DNA of 64,000 nucleotides from Chaetoderma sp. LZ-2023a (Eukaryota > Mollusca > Caudofoveata > Chaetodermatida > Chaetodermatidae): NCBI GenBank assembly GCA_034401795.1, contig CM067369.1, forward strand, positions 190,745,159-190,809,158. The letters run 5' to 3'. Within the stretch, counting starts at the first letter, position 1, and every line of letters begins with the position of its first letter. The notes below the pieces were generated by a model. The model did no database searches. It saw nothing but the letters and a program-made list of their open reading frames with translations, and had not been told where the DNA came from. Below are positions 31,902-42,440 of this stretch, in pieces. A program made the translations under genes and the position numbers.

Positions 31902-34375
31902 CCATTTCCTTCCTTCCGTCCGTTCGTCCGTCCGTCCGTCTGTCCGTCCCTCCCTCCCTCCCTCCCTCCCTCCCTCCCTTCTTTCCTTCCTTCCTTCCTC
32001 CTTCCCTCCCTCCTTCCCGCCATTCGTCCGTCCGTACATCCGTCCTCCCTCCCTCCCTCCCTCCCTTCCTTCGTTCCTTCCTTCCTTCCTTCCTTCATTC
32101 CTTCCTTCCTTCCTTCTTTCCTTCCTTTCCTTCTTTCCTTCTTTCCTTCTTTCCTTCTTTCCTTCTTTCCTTCCTTCCTTCCTTCTTTCATCCCTCCCTC
32201 CCTCCCTCCCTCCCTCCCTCCATGTCCCTCCCTCCCTCCCTCCCTCCCTCCCTCCCTCCCTCCCTCCCTCCATCCCTCCCTCCCTCCCAGTCCGTCCATC
32301 CGTCTGTCCATCCGTCCGTCCGTCCGTCCCCTCCCTCCCTCCCTCTCCCTCCCTCCCTCCCTCCCTACTTCCCTCCCTCCCTCCCTCCCTCCCTCCATTC
32401 TTCCTCCCTCCCTCCCTCTCCCTCCCACCCTCCCTCCCTCCCTACCTCCCTCCCTCCCTCCCTCCCTCCATTCCTTCCTTCCTTCCCCCTCCCTCCTCCC
32501 TCCTTTCTCCCTCCCTCCCTCCGTCCCGCCCTCCCGCCCTCCCTCCGTCCCGCCCTCCCTCCATTCTTCCTCCCTCCCTCCCTCTCCCTCCCTCCCTCCC
32601 TCCCTCCCTACCTCCCTCCCTCCCTCCCTCCCTTCTTTCCTTCCTTCCTTCCCCCTCCCTCCTCCCTCATTCTCCCTCCCTCCCTCCGTCCCGCCCTCCC
32701 TCCCTCCCTCCGTCCCGCCCTCCCTCCATTCTTCCTCCCTCCCTCCCTCCCTTCCTCCCTTTCCTTCCTTCCTTCCTTCCTTCACCCCTCATTCCCGCCA
32801 TTCCGTCCATCCGTTTGTCGTTCCTTCATCCATCCTTTCTTCCTTCAACCCTCATTCCCGCCATTCCGTCCATCCGTTTGTCCTTTTTTCCTTCTTTCCT
32901 TCCTTCCTTCCCCAGACCTCCATCCCTCCGTCCCTCCCTCCATTCTTCCTTCCCTCCTTCCTTCCTTCCTTCCTCCCTCCCTCCCTCCCTCCCTCCCCCC
33001 TTCCTCGATCCTCGCCCCCTCCATCCCACCCTCACTCCCTCCCTCCCTCCCTCCCTCCCTCCATTCTTCCATCCATCCATCCATCCATCCTCCCTCCCTC
33101 CCTCCTTCCCTCCTTCCTTCCCGCCATTCCGTCCGTCCGTCCGTCCGTCCCTCCCTCCCACTCTCCGTCCCTCCCTCCCTCTCTCCATCCCTTCGTCACT
33201 CCCTCACTTCCTTCCTTCCTTCCTTCCTTCCTTCCTCCCTCCCTCCCTCCCTCCCTCCCTCCCTCCCACCCTCCCTCCCTACCTCCCTACCTCCCTCCCT
33301 CCCTCCATTCCTTCCTTCCTTCCCCCTCCCTCCTCCCTCCTTTCTCCCTCCCTCCCTCCGTCCCGCCCTCCCGCCCTCCCTCCGTCCCGCCATCCCTCCA
33401 TTCTTCCTCCCTCCCTCCCTCCCTTCCCCCCTTTCCTTCCTTCCTTCCTTCCTTCATCCCTCATTCCCGCCATTCCGTCCATCCGTTTGTCGTTCCTTCA
33501 TCCAGCCTTTCTTCCTTCAACCCTCATTCCCGCCATTCCGTCCATCCGTTTGTCCTTTTTTCCTTCCTTCCTTCCTTCCCCAGACCTCCATCCCTCCGTC
33601 CCTCCCTCCATTCTTCCTTCCCTCCTTCCTTCCTTCCTTCCTCCCTCCCTCCCTCCCGCCATCCCTCCCTCCCTCCATTCTTCCATCCATCCATCCATCC
33701 ATCCTCCCTCCTTCCCTCCTTCCCTCCTTCCATCCTTCCTTCCCGCCATTCCGTCCGTCCATCCGTCCTCCCTCCCTCCCTCTCTCCATCCCTCCCTCCC
33801 TCTCTCCATCCCTTCGTCACTCCCTCACTTCCTTCCTTCCTTCCTTCCTTCCTTCCTTCCTTCGTTCCTTCCTTCCTCCCTCACGCCCTCCCTCCCTCCC
33901 TCCCTCCCTCCCTCCCTCTCTCATACCCATCCGTCCGTCCGTCCGTCCGTCCGTCCGTCCGTCCGTCCCGCCCTTCCTCCCTCCATCCCTCCCTCCCTCC
34001 CTCCCTCCCTCCTTCCTTCCTTCCTTCCTTCCTCTTTTCTTCCTTCCTTCCATCCTCCCGCCCTCATTCCCGCCATTCCGTCCATCCGTTTCCCCTTCCC
34101 TCATTCCTTCCTTCTTTCCTCCCTTCTTTCCTTCCTTCCCCCTCCCTCCTTCCCACCCTCCCTCCCGCCCTCCCACTCTCCGTCCCTCCGTCACTCCCTC
34201 CCTCCTTCCCACCCTCACTCCCTCCTGCCATCCCTCTCTCCCTCCATTCTTCCTTCCTCCCCTCCTTCCCTCCTTCCTCCCTCCCTCCCCCCCCCCCCCT
34301 CCTTCATCCGTCCCGTCTTCCTTCTTTACTTCATCCATCTTTTCTTCATTTATCTTTCTTCTGTCACTCCTTCCT
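31902..34375 (+). repeat. 2.5-kb polypyrimidine tetranucleotide array
   Basis: TCCC, TTCC, TCCG and CCAT units fill about 2.47 kb with almost no purines on the + strand except A and G at unit ends. A higher-order copy is visible: the block with ATTCCCGCCATTCCGTCC at 32791 recurs at 33463, and the one at 32854 recurs at 33526, a 672-bp period. Very long open frames of Pro, Ser, Leu or Gly, Arg, Glu on both strands are artefacts. Confidence 0.97.
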
Positions 34376-34383
34376 TCATTAAC

Positions 34384-34525
34384 TGGATGGTTGATGGATG
34401 GATAGATGTGTGGATGGGTTGGTGGGTGGGTGGGTGGGTGGGTGGGTGGGTGGGTGGGTGGGTGGGTGGGTGGGTGGGTGGGTGGGTGGGTGGATGGATG
34501 GATGGATGGATGGATGGATGGAAGG
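34384..34525 (+). repeat. (GGTG)n and (GGAT)n microsatellite
   Basis: GGTG units (about 34419-34490) flanked by GGAT units. The purine and pyrimidine strands swap relative to the preceding array, and the G runs on + could form G-quadruplexes. Confidence 0.97.
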
Positions 34526-35040
34526 AACTCGAAATTCATATTGCTCATTAAATATTTCAAATACACTTGAATCCTATTAGTCTAAATTTTATAGACAATT
34601 ATTTAATTGTTGGAAATTAAAAAATGTTCTTTCCTAAATTCGACTTCAAAAGACTTGGAAACAAAGTCCAACAACACCATTTCAAATATAGTTCAGTGTT
34701 CAAATGATTAATGACCGTTGTGTGATCCATTTGATCAATCAACAGACTGATACTAGAACCTCGTTCAGAAAGGGATACCTTCTGAACAAACAGAATCGAT
34801 CTCACTGGGCTAATATGCACGGCTTGATCTCTTTGATCAACCGCCACTCATTCATGAGAGTATTACTGGAAGCCCACTCAGAAACCTTAGAACTCAATCA
34901 ACGTCAATGGATTTAGACAATAGTTTGTAAACATCTGTGGCAGTCCAAATCTTTAATGTGAATAAAATTTGAAATTTTCAAAGTACAATTGAACACTAAT
35001 CTAAGCCACATTCATAAGGCCATCAATTCTAATAAATAGA
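34526..35040. other. Upstream flank of Penelope copy 2
   Basis: No coding motif recognised. The true 5' end of the Penelope element may lie here; no boundary or target duplication is visible. Confidence 0.4.
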
Positions 35041-35075
35041 CATATTTTTGGTGGACAGGCAGATTTGTTCTGTGG

Positions 35076-35106
35076 CCTGAAGCTGACAAACCTTGTCGAA
35101 ACCGGT
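35076..35106 (+). ncRNA. Hammerhead-like ribozyme motif
   Basis: CCTGAAGCTGAC, a short hairpin (GACAA-ACC-TTGTC), then CGAAACCGGTC. This is the layout of the small hammerhead ribozymes found in Penelope-like elements (CUGANGA, stem II, GAAAC). The core is not canonical: the CUGANGA box reads CUGAAGC, so it may be a weak or dead variant. Confidence 0.5.
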
Positions 35107-35138
35107 CGCCCACTTCACGACGGTGCATAAGATTATTG

Positions 35139-35220
35139 GTAATATACACAATTATCCTTTGATAGCTTATATTAATTATTTAAATATTAACATGCTTAAT
35201 CATAAACTTCTTTTTTTCAG
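35139..35220 (+). other. Probable 82-bp intron in the Penelope leader
   Basis: ATTG|GTAATAT as 5' splice site, CATGCTTAATCAT as a possible branch region, and CTTCTTTTTTTCAG as a strong 3' splice site just before the ORF1 leader. Penelope elements are known to keep a small intron in this region. Confidence 0.5.
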
Positions 35221-35368
35221 CGGTAGATTTTTGATACGCTTGTAGAATTTGTTAGGCTTGTAATTCGATAGACTCCCTTGCTTCACGATTCCGTTAGGTC
35301 CCCTCAAATTTTTGGTATTCTTGTAGATTTTAGTGGTAGAAACATTGAATTATTTAACTAGTAACATT

Positions 35369-36892
35369 ATGGCTGGATTTAGCAAGAGTAGAAGACGCGA
35401 TGACAGGAGGTCTAACGACAGTCGCCCGCCGTCTGCCCAGGCTGCACTAACCAAGTGTTACTACATGATTATACAATGCTTTCACCACCTTGGCATCTTG
35501 AATGCTCATGTACGTAGGGGCAGTTTGCCTCCTGGATTGAGCTGGAAAGTGTCAGAGTTAGAGAGACAGAATTTCTTCTGTAAACCAGCGATGCCTAACG
35601 CCGAGGTCCGTAAGGACATCTTAGCAGCAAATTTGAAATGGGCCATATCTTTACTTCAGGTTAACATTAGTCACTATAATTTCCAGCTTGGTCGTCTTAT
35701 GTCGCTCCTCATCGAAGCTCAGTCCAAACCAAATTTAGAATTAGGTAGAGCGAAGACCACAGCAATAAATTGGGCCCGAAATAACTATGGCAGGAAGTTT
35801 CATTCTTCATCAATTGATCAGTTTTATGATTTCATCAGACCTTTTGATCCACATTTTAGAACCTGCCATAGTACAACACCCCCCCCCCATGTAGGGTCAC
35901 CTGTGACATTACCAGGAACATCAACTGCAGGGCCCTCTGTGGCCCTACCAGGCACACCGACTGCAAGGTCAGCCTTGACCGTACCAGTCATCCCACAATC
36001 AAATCGGAAACGGAATAGGTCACCCACTGAGAGTCCCCCAGTAGTTAAGCGGGTGAATAACCAGTGCTCACCAGTGTTCCCCCTGCAGTCTCCTGTGGTG
36101 GATCCGCTCCTAATTCCACTGCCAGAATGGTCACCGTCAGTGTCTGCTCATGTGGATCCTAGTCAGATCCCTCTTCCGGTCTCACCACTGTCCCCAGTCG
36201 AGTTTCCTCCCCTTCCACAGAGAGCAGCTACTGACCGACCTGGTCAAAAGACCAGATTGTCGACGCCGAGGTCCAAGCCACCACAACCCAAATTTACGCC
36301 CACACCTAAGCCCAAACCTACGCCTAGGGATATACCCAAAGAGCATAGGTCTTTCTACAAGTTTCGGTTCGTGGTGGATAACGAGAATGAATCGCGCCTT
36401 CCTACTCTGAACAAGAAGATTCTGCTGATTGGGTCTTCAAATTTAGCTCGTATCAATCACACACCTCATCCAGATATGCAGGTAGCAATCTATCCAGGTG
36501 CTCGGATAAACCACATTAGGAATATGGTTAGAAAATACAATGAGGTCTTCCAACCTCAGAGTATCATCCTTAACATCGGGATTAATGATAAGGACGAACT
36601 TCAGCATGACACCTCCCAAAGAATTGTGAATCTGTTTAGTACCATGCGTTCAAAATTTCCAAAAGCTAAAGTTCACTTTGCCAAACTAAATTATTCGAAG
36701 CACCTGACTACAACCCAGAAACGAAACATACAATTCATTAACAGCCGTGTAGAGGCCTTAAGGGCCAAGGTCCCTATCCTTCCCAGCCTCCCTGTGTCTG
36801 AATTTCAGGTGGTTGAGGACAAGATCCACTGGACTGAGTGCACTGCAAATAGGATGTATAATAGTTGGTTATCGCACCTTAAATTAAACTAA
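35369..36892 (+). CDS. Penelope ORF1: helical N-terminus, Pro-rich linker and SGNH hydrolase-like domain
   Basis: Intact 507-codon frame from ATG 35369 (MAGFSKSRRRDDRR); an in-frame GTG lies 12 codons upstream but is less likely. Residues 1-25 are basic. Residues about 25-170 look helical, with Trp, Tyr and Leu. Residues about 180-340 are rich in Pro, Ser and Thr. Residues about 350-507 carry the SGNH/GDSL hydrolase landmarks: ILLIGSSN (G355-S356-S357-N358, block I with the nucleophile Ser), a Gly at 377 in YPGARINHI (block II), GIND at 404-407 (block III), and DKIHW with D484 and H487 (block V). All four catalytic-type positions are present. SGNH domains act as esterases; in CR1-type LINEs similar domains sit in ORF1. 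Its role here is unknown. It precedes the RT ORF, whose frame (-1) is open across the ORF1 stop. Confidence 0.8.
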   Translation: MAGFSKSRRRDDRRSNDSRPPSAQAALTKCYYMIIQCFHHLGILNAHVRRGSLPPGLSWKVSELERQNFFCKPAMPNAEVRKDILAANLKWAISLLQVNISHYNFQLGRLMSLLIEAQSKPNLELGRAKTTAINWARNNYGRKFHSSSIDQFYDFIRPFDPHFRTCHSTTPPPHVGSPVTLPGTSTAGPSVALPGTPTARSALTVPVIPQSNRKRNRSPTESPPVVKRVNNQCSPVFPLQSPVVDPLLIPLPEWSPSVSAHVDPSQIPLPVSPLSPVEFPPLPQRAATDRPGQKTRLSTPRSKPPQPKFTPTPKPKPTPRDIPKEHRSFYKFRFVVDNENESRLPTLNKKILLIGSSNLARINHTPHPDMQVAIYPGARINHIRNMVRKYNEVFQPQSIILNIGINDKDELQHDTSQRIVNLFSTMRSKFPKAKVHFAKLNYSKHLTTTQKRNIQFINSRVEALRAKVPILPSLPVSEFQVVEDKIHWTECTANRMYNSWLSHLKLN

Positions 36893-39211
36893 CTACGGCT
36901 CAGGGTACTAACCACCCAGAAATTGGCCTGGGTGGTGGTATTGTTAACCTAACTGGTTCTACATTGTCTGAAGCAGAAAGATCTTTGCTAAATCTCGGTC
37001 TAACATATGTACCAACACCACGGCCAAAAGTCGACATAGATGCCCTTTTAGATAATGGCTTATGGGAAATTGAAGAATTTTCTCACCGTGTAAAATTAGC
37101 AGACTTTTTTCGAAATTCCAAGAAAAACAACTTTCTACCTTTTGTTGAAAAAACTGGATGGGCACCTAACTCGAAGTTGGTTGACCCTGCGATCCTTGAT
37201 AGTATAAAAGCTATCAAGGAGCGTGTTGAAAATTGAGAATTTCCTAAAAATCATCAAAATTTGTCATATCAAGAACGTTTAGCCTTAACAGGTTTACGTA
37301 AAAACAATGACATCGTTATAAAACCGGGTGACAAGGGATCTGCTACTGTAATAATGCGTAAGGATAATTATATTCGTGAAGCGCATCGGCAACTCGGTAA
37401 TCTGAAACACTACCACAAATTAGACGAACCACTCTGGCAAAATAATTGTGATAAATTTAATGGAATCCTTCAAGAAATGGCTGACAACAAGGCCATAACG
37501 AAAAAGCAGTTTAAATACCTTACTGCTAAAAGAGATTCAAATCCACGTACGTTTTACCTTTTGCCAAAAATTCATAAACCTATTGAGTCATGGTCCGACC
37601 CTATGATACCACCGGGCCGACCTATTATCTCTGATTGCGGCTCTGAATCTTATCGAATTAGTGAAATTATTGATTACCACCTACAACCAATTGCGAATAG
37701 ACATTTCAGCTTTTTGAACAACACTGAGGATTTCCTATCCAAGGTCTCCAAAATTTCTGTGCCTCCAAACTCACTCTTGATAACCCTCGACATCGATGCA
37801 ATGTACACACACATTGACATCGAAATGGGTTTGACTTCTGTTCGCAGAGCATTTGATAAATATCCTGATAACAATAGGCCCACTAGCGAAATATTAGCTC
37901 TCTGGAGCTGAGTTTAAAGGGCAATGATTTCGAATTCGCTGGCGAAATCTACCAACAAATCTGTGGATGCGCTATGGGTAAACGTTTTAGTCCTAGTTTT
38001 GCCAGCATCTATGTAGCTGAGTGGGAAGAAGATGCACTTAACAAATGTCCTAAGCAGCCTTTATTTTACCGCCGGTACCTCGATGATATTTTATGATCTG
38101 GAATCATTCGAGGGAAGAGTTTGATGAATTTTTCACTATTTTGAACACTCACGATCCTAACATCAAACTTAAAGCCAACATCGACCAGTCGTCCGTAGAC
38201 TTTTTAGACGTTACTCTCTACAAAGGTGTAAATTATAACACGAGTGGGTTTCTTGATTACAAAATATTCTTTAAGCCGACCGATTCCCATCAACTACTGC
38301 ATAAGAAATCTTTCCATCCACCTCATACTTTTAAAGGTATTGTCAAATCACAGATTATCCGATTTCACCGAAATTCTAGTGATAGAAAGAATTTTGAATC
38401 TGTGTGTTCCACCGTATTTAAAGCCCGCAAACCGAGGGGATATTCAACACGATTTTTGCGCACAATAAAATCCGAAACTTTACATGATTTGGAAACTATT
38501 ACTGATAAGGCTGCCGATCAAAAGCCTACCAAAATTCGTCACAATCGTCCGATTATAGGCGTAGGAGAATCTCAGAAATGTGGAAAGAAGAGGTGTAAAT
38601 TAGACGTCTATCTACCTAATCAGAAAACATTTGTCAGTTATCAGAACAAAAGCAAATTCCAACTTCAGTCTAATTTAGATTGCGCTTCTAAAAATGTTAT
38701 CTATTTAATATCTTGCAAATTGTGCCAAAAGCAGTATGTCGGTGAAACAAAATGCCCTTTAAGATGGCGAGCGACTAGACACCTTTGGGATATTAGACAC
38801 GACGAGGACACCAACGTAGCTCAACATTTCAATCTTCCTGGTCATTCTGTCGATAGACACTTTGAAATTATGCCTATTCAGCAACTGCCTCTTTCTGCTA
38901 CGGCCGAAGAAACTGATAAACAAAGAAAACTTCGAGAATCATTTTGGATTAAGCAACTGAAAACAAAATGGCCGAGTGGCATAAACGTGGACCCTGGTCT
39001 TGCTGATCAACGTGAAATTATTCCATTCAGTTTAACATACAATCGAAAAAATGTTGAAATTTCTGAAATTTTGAAAGATGAATATCATAAATTGCAGGAT
39101 AAAATGAAAGTACCTCTCAATTTGCGTCCAGTGATAGCCTTTAAGAAAAACTCCAATCTGCGTGACATCTTGGTTAATTCGAAATTAACCCTTCAAAAAC
39201 CTTCAGAATGA
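36893..39211 (+). pseudogene. Penelope ORF2: RT and GIY-YIG endonuclease, broken
   Basis: An N-terminal region (LLNLGLTYVPTPRPKVDIDA) typical of Penelope RTs, then the DKG motif (PGDKGSATVIM near 37327), FYLLPKIHKP (motif 1), PGRPIISDCGSESYR (motif 2), LITLDIDAMYTHID (motif A near 37786), MGKRFSPSFASIYVAEW (motif B), and RRYLDDI (motif C, YLDD at 38076-38087). A thumb and Cys linker (QKCGKKRCKLDVYL) follow, then NVIYLISCKLCQKQYVGET with RWRATRH, FNLPGHS and LRESFWIKQLK (GIY-YIG endonuclease, with Arg and His of the active site present). The reading frame carries about three interruptions. From 37948 it is nearly identical to copy 1. Confidence 0.88.
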
Positions 39212-39332
39212 ATGATATATATTATTCAAATTTTATAGGCCTCTATCAAACAAACAACAAATCTCAGACAATAAAAAAAAACCTTGGGAGATCCTGAGCC
39301 AGTGCGTTTAATTATATAACCATCACCATCAT

Positions 39333-39477
39333 CAGAATGAATGATATATATTATTCATATTTTATAGGCCATACCGCCTCTATCAAACAAACATAACTAA
39401 TCTCAGACAATAAAATAAATAAAAAAGATCTCCCAAACTTGGGAGATCCTGACCCAGTGCGTTTACTCATATAACCA
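39333..39477 (+). repeat. Extra Penelope 3' tail, head to tail
   Basis: Starting at CAGAATGAATGATATATATT, the last 145 bp of the element is present a second time, ten bases after the first tail ends. It keeps the full hairpin (39427-39448) that the first tail has partly lost, so it derives from another copy. Confidence 0.85.
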
Positions 39478-39552
39478 CTACCACAATCACCACCACTACC
39501 ACCATCACCACCATCACCACCATCACCACCACCACCACAAACAACAACAACA

Positions 39553-39592
<40 letters not shown>

Positions 39593-39883
39593 CTACTACT
39601 ACTACTACTACTACTACATCATCATCATTAACGCCACCACCACCGACCACCACCACCACCACCGACCACCACCACCACCACCATCATCATCATCATCGCC
39701 ACCACCGCCACCACCACCACCACCACCACCACCACTGCCACCGCGGCCACCACCACCACCACCATCACCACCAGTACCACCACTACCACCATCACCACCA
39801 CCACCACAAACAATAACAACAACTACTACTACTACTACTACTACTACTACTGCTGCTACTGCTGCTGCTACTACTACTACAAG

Positions 39884-39941
<58 letters not shown>

Positions 39942-39944
39942 CCA

Positions 39945-39994
<50 letters not shown>
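39478..39994 (+). repeat. Compound trinucleotide tract
   Basis: CAC/ACC, ACA, CTA, ATC and TAA unit blocks follow in turn, ending in a (TAA)n stretch at about 39949-39993. Homopolymer-type open frames on the minus strand are artefacts. Confidence 0.97.
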
Positions 39995-39996
<2 letters not shown>

Positions 39997-40014
39997 ATTT
40001 CCAGGAAGTAAACC

Positions 40015-40407
40015 AGCACACCCACATTGGCATCGACAATGGCATAGGCACAGGCACAGGTACAGGTACCAGCACTAATAAATTCACCAAAACTGCTAGT
40101 GACAATCAAGCGTCACACCATCAGCAGCATTACTCGACTAGCTACACAGAAATTCGCACTCTTACACGTCCATATAGACGGCTATAAAGACCAATGTGCT
40201 GTAAATCATGATGATTGGCTGAAATTAAAAATTGTCCTTCGTCGTTTTAAGCTAATAAATGTAATCCCATTTTTTGGTAACTGACAATGGGCGATCATCC
40301 AGTCATCATAGATCACCATAATTATACAATGATGGGGACAAGATAAGGATGCTGGTGTAATATAGACGCACATTAAGGAGTTTGAACGCAGACTATTGCT
40401 TTATGAG
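40015..40407 (+). repeat. Repeat D copy 1
   Basis: About 390 bp starting with a GGCACAGG-rich head and holding AGCAGCATTACTC, GGTAACTGAC, GATCACCATAATTAT and TGGTGTAATATAGA. The same order on the same strand follows another trinucleotide tract at 52838-53192. No coding potential. The two are about 75-80% alike by eye. Confidence 0.8.
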
Positions 40408-40475
40408 ACTAATAAAATACTGACCTATATTACAAACCTGACTGTCAAGTCAAGGATGGTCAATGGCGGCGACAT

Positions 40476-41010
40476 TAAAGGATAACTAACCTCATCTCTT
40501 GATAGCTATTCAGGTGATCTAATATGTCACTCATAAACTATGCAGATAATTATATGCTGTTCATCATGACGCTAAAGAAAAATATTCAGTAACTAAATGT
40601 TGGTCTATTTCTACAGCCTATGATGGCTGTCATGATTTATATTTCAACCAATCAGAAAAATCCTAGTGTGCTCGCCTCGATGCATACTCTCCGTCATAGA
40701 GGTGCCAGCTACAGTTTGACAATTTCGTATAAAAGCAATCATAAAGGTAAGCTGTTGAATATTTTGAAACTAATTTGACTGGAAGTTGTTGCTGCCATAG
40801 GTCAGATTAGTTTCAAAATATTCAACGTGATAAATATTACACAATAGAGAATGTAATGCATTGGCACGTGCATGTCATCACGTACTATAGCTTGAGAAGA
40901 TAAAATGGTGGCGATCACTGTTCAACATTTACGCGATATTACAAAGCAGATAATTGTGACATAGATACGGGAATGTGACAGGTTATGAATGATATGGAAT
41001 CTATCAACCA
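40476..41010 (+). repeat. Repeat H copy 2, carrying a MITE-A core
   Basis: Same two blocks as 5333-5860, with a MITE-A core (40741-40830) between them. The MITE-A pieces sit at the same place in both copies but keep different segments. Confidence 0.6.
40741..40830. repeat. MITE-A core inside repeat H
   Basis: GGTAAGCTGTTGAATATTTT and the inverse AGATTAGTTTCAAAATATTC around a 30-bp loop. Confidence 0.75.
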
Positions 41011-41467
41011 TAATATATCGGCGCAATACAAGATCTGAGTTGAGATTAGCATCCCTTCAATGGTCAAGTGTTAAACATAAGAGGCACATTTTGCATTTTG
41101 ATTATTGCACATTAGATGAAAGAATTGTGATTAAGAATGCTCTGTACTATATGACCTAGACTGTCAGATTCCATGCATCATGTGCAAAATATTAATGATT
41201 ACGCCTGCGGGGAGCGGTATAATTTTAATTATTCTTTTTATATACAAGAAAAGAATTGTGTTCTGCATTTCCACACCCATACACCCGTTTTGTAAAGCCT
41301 GTGTAAATATAACTTGAATTTAGACTTGTCAAACCGAATTAGATGCTTATTAAAAAAGTAACCAAATAAATTATAACACAATATGGTATAACTACTATGT
41401 GAACTTCTTGATAAACCAAGTGTCGGTCCTTTTCCTTATCATTTCGTTACTCTTATGCCGTCAAAAA
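41011..41467. other. No gene recognised
   Basis: AT-rich DNA with no identifiable feature. Confidence 0.4.
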
Positions 41468-41469
41468 CC

Positions 41470-42440
41470 TTTTAGTGGACAGTGTGTGTTGCGTCAAAGG
41501 GTGGTCAGTTAAACTGGTTTAACCATTTCAAACAAGTCAATATGGCGTGCTCATATAGATCAAATATCAAAGAAAGTTTCAACGATCTTAGCCACCATGT
41601 AGCAAATGAAGTATACTTTACCCAGGAACACTTTATTCAAAATCTATACTACGTATTTCGCCCTGTGTTCGAATATATCAGGGAGGTTTGGATGGGTGCT
41701 ATCGCCGGAATTCTGAAAAACTTGAAGTGCTTCAAAATGAAGCCATGAGAATAATATCTGGCTTTCCAAGCTATACACCTTTAGAAATCCTGTATAAAGA
41801 GAGTGGCGTAACTCCCTTACGCGAGCGTCTTAAGCCCCGATTATGTAACATATATAATTCCTAGAAGAGTAGGTGATGTCACAGACTATAACCTTAGAAA
41901 TTCAGAAGATTTTATTCCACCGAACCACCATCTTGAAATATTTAAAAGCTCTTTCATACCCAGTGTTATCCAATTGTGGAATAACCTAGACATAACACTA
42001 AAATCAGCTACCTCAGTTTCAGTTTTCAAAGCAAATCTTACAAAAACGTATCAAAACGTGCAAGACGAATTCACCACATGCTATACATTTTGTAAAAGAC
42101 GCCAAAGTATCATAACATGCAAACTAAGAAAGAACTGCAGCCAAAAAAACAAAGCTCTGTACAGCTATGACCTACTTGTAAACTCCGACTGTCAATTACT
42201 GTCAAAGCCCAGAAACGTCTTATCATTACTTTTTGAATGTCCAAGATGGACAAATGAAAGAAGAGATGTATTTGAAATTACCTCAGATATCTCCTTGGAG
42301 ATTTTCTTGCGGGGAAGTAATAAATTTCCTACTGAAAGATTGACTAAGAAAAGTACATAACTTCATAAGAAAAACAAATAGGCTTTAACATTATTAAAAG
42401 TTCTTTGTATGATCTGTCGATCAATAAACCGGTCAAATGT
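41470..42440 (+). pseudogene. LINE reverse transcriptase 3' part, 5'-truncated
   Basis: The translation reads FNHFKQVNMACSYRSN, then RPVFEYIREVWMGA, AMRIISGFPSYTPLEILYK and, after a break near 41745-41860, VGDVTDYNLRNS, SVIQLWNNLDITLKS and LLFECPRWTNERRD. These are the landmarks after the RT palm (thumb and C-terminal Cys/His region) of non-LTR retrotransposons without RNase H, of the CR1/L2/Jockey sort. The palm, endonuclease and ORF1 are absent. Stops and at least one frame change show it is dead. The stop at 42358-42360 fits the natural end. Confidence 0.75.

Larger units (their letters stand above)
35041..39322 (+). mobile_element. Penelope-like element copy 2, with leader, ORF1, ORF2 and 3' tail
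   Basis: In order: a hammerhead-like leader motif, a probable intron, an ORF1 with an SGNH domain (35369-36892), an ORF2 with RT and GIY-YIG (about 36900-39211), and an AT-rich tail with TATATATTATTC and the GGGAGATCCTGAGCCAGTG end. The left edge is unresolved. ORF2 is broken, with about three interruptions. The Cys-bearing linker and GIY-YIG domain put it with the endonuclease-bearing (Neptune/Poseidon-like) Penelope groups. Confidence 0.88.

Noticed and set aside
31865-34580. Very long open frames (up to 830 codons) of Pro/Ser/Leu or Gly/Arg/Glu on both strands
   Set aside because: They lie wholly in tetranucleotide repeats, where absence of stops is automatic; no domain or start context.
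36870-36900. Programmed frameshift between Penelope ORF1 and ORF2
   Set aside because: The frames overlap in the -1 sense near an ATTAAAC stretch, but it is not a canonical slippery heptamer and no pseudoknot is evident.
39351-40109. Minus-strand open frames of Val/Gly and Ser/Cys runs
   Set aside because: Artefacts of the compound trinucleotide tract.
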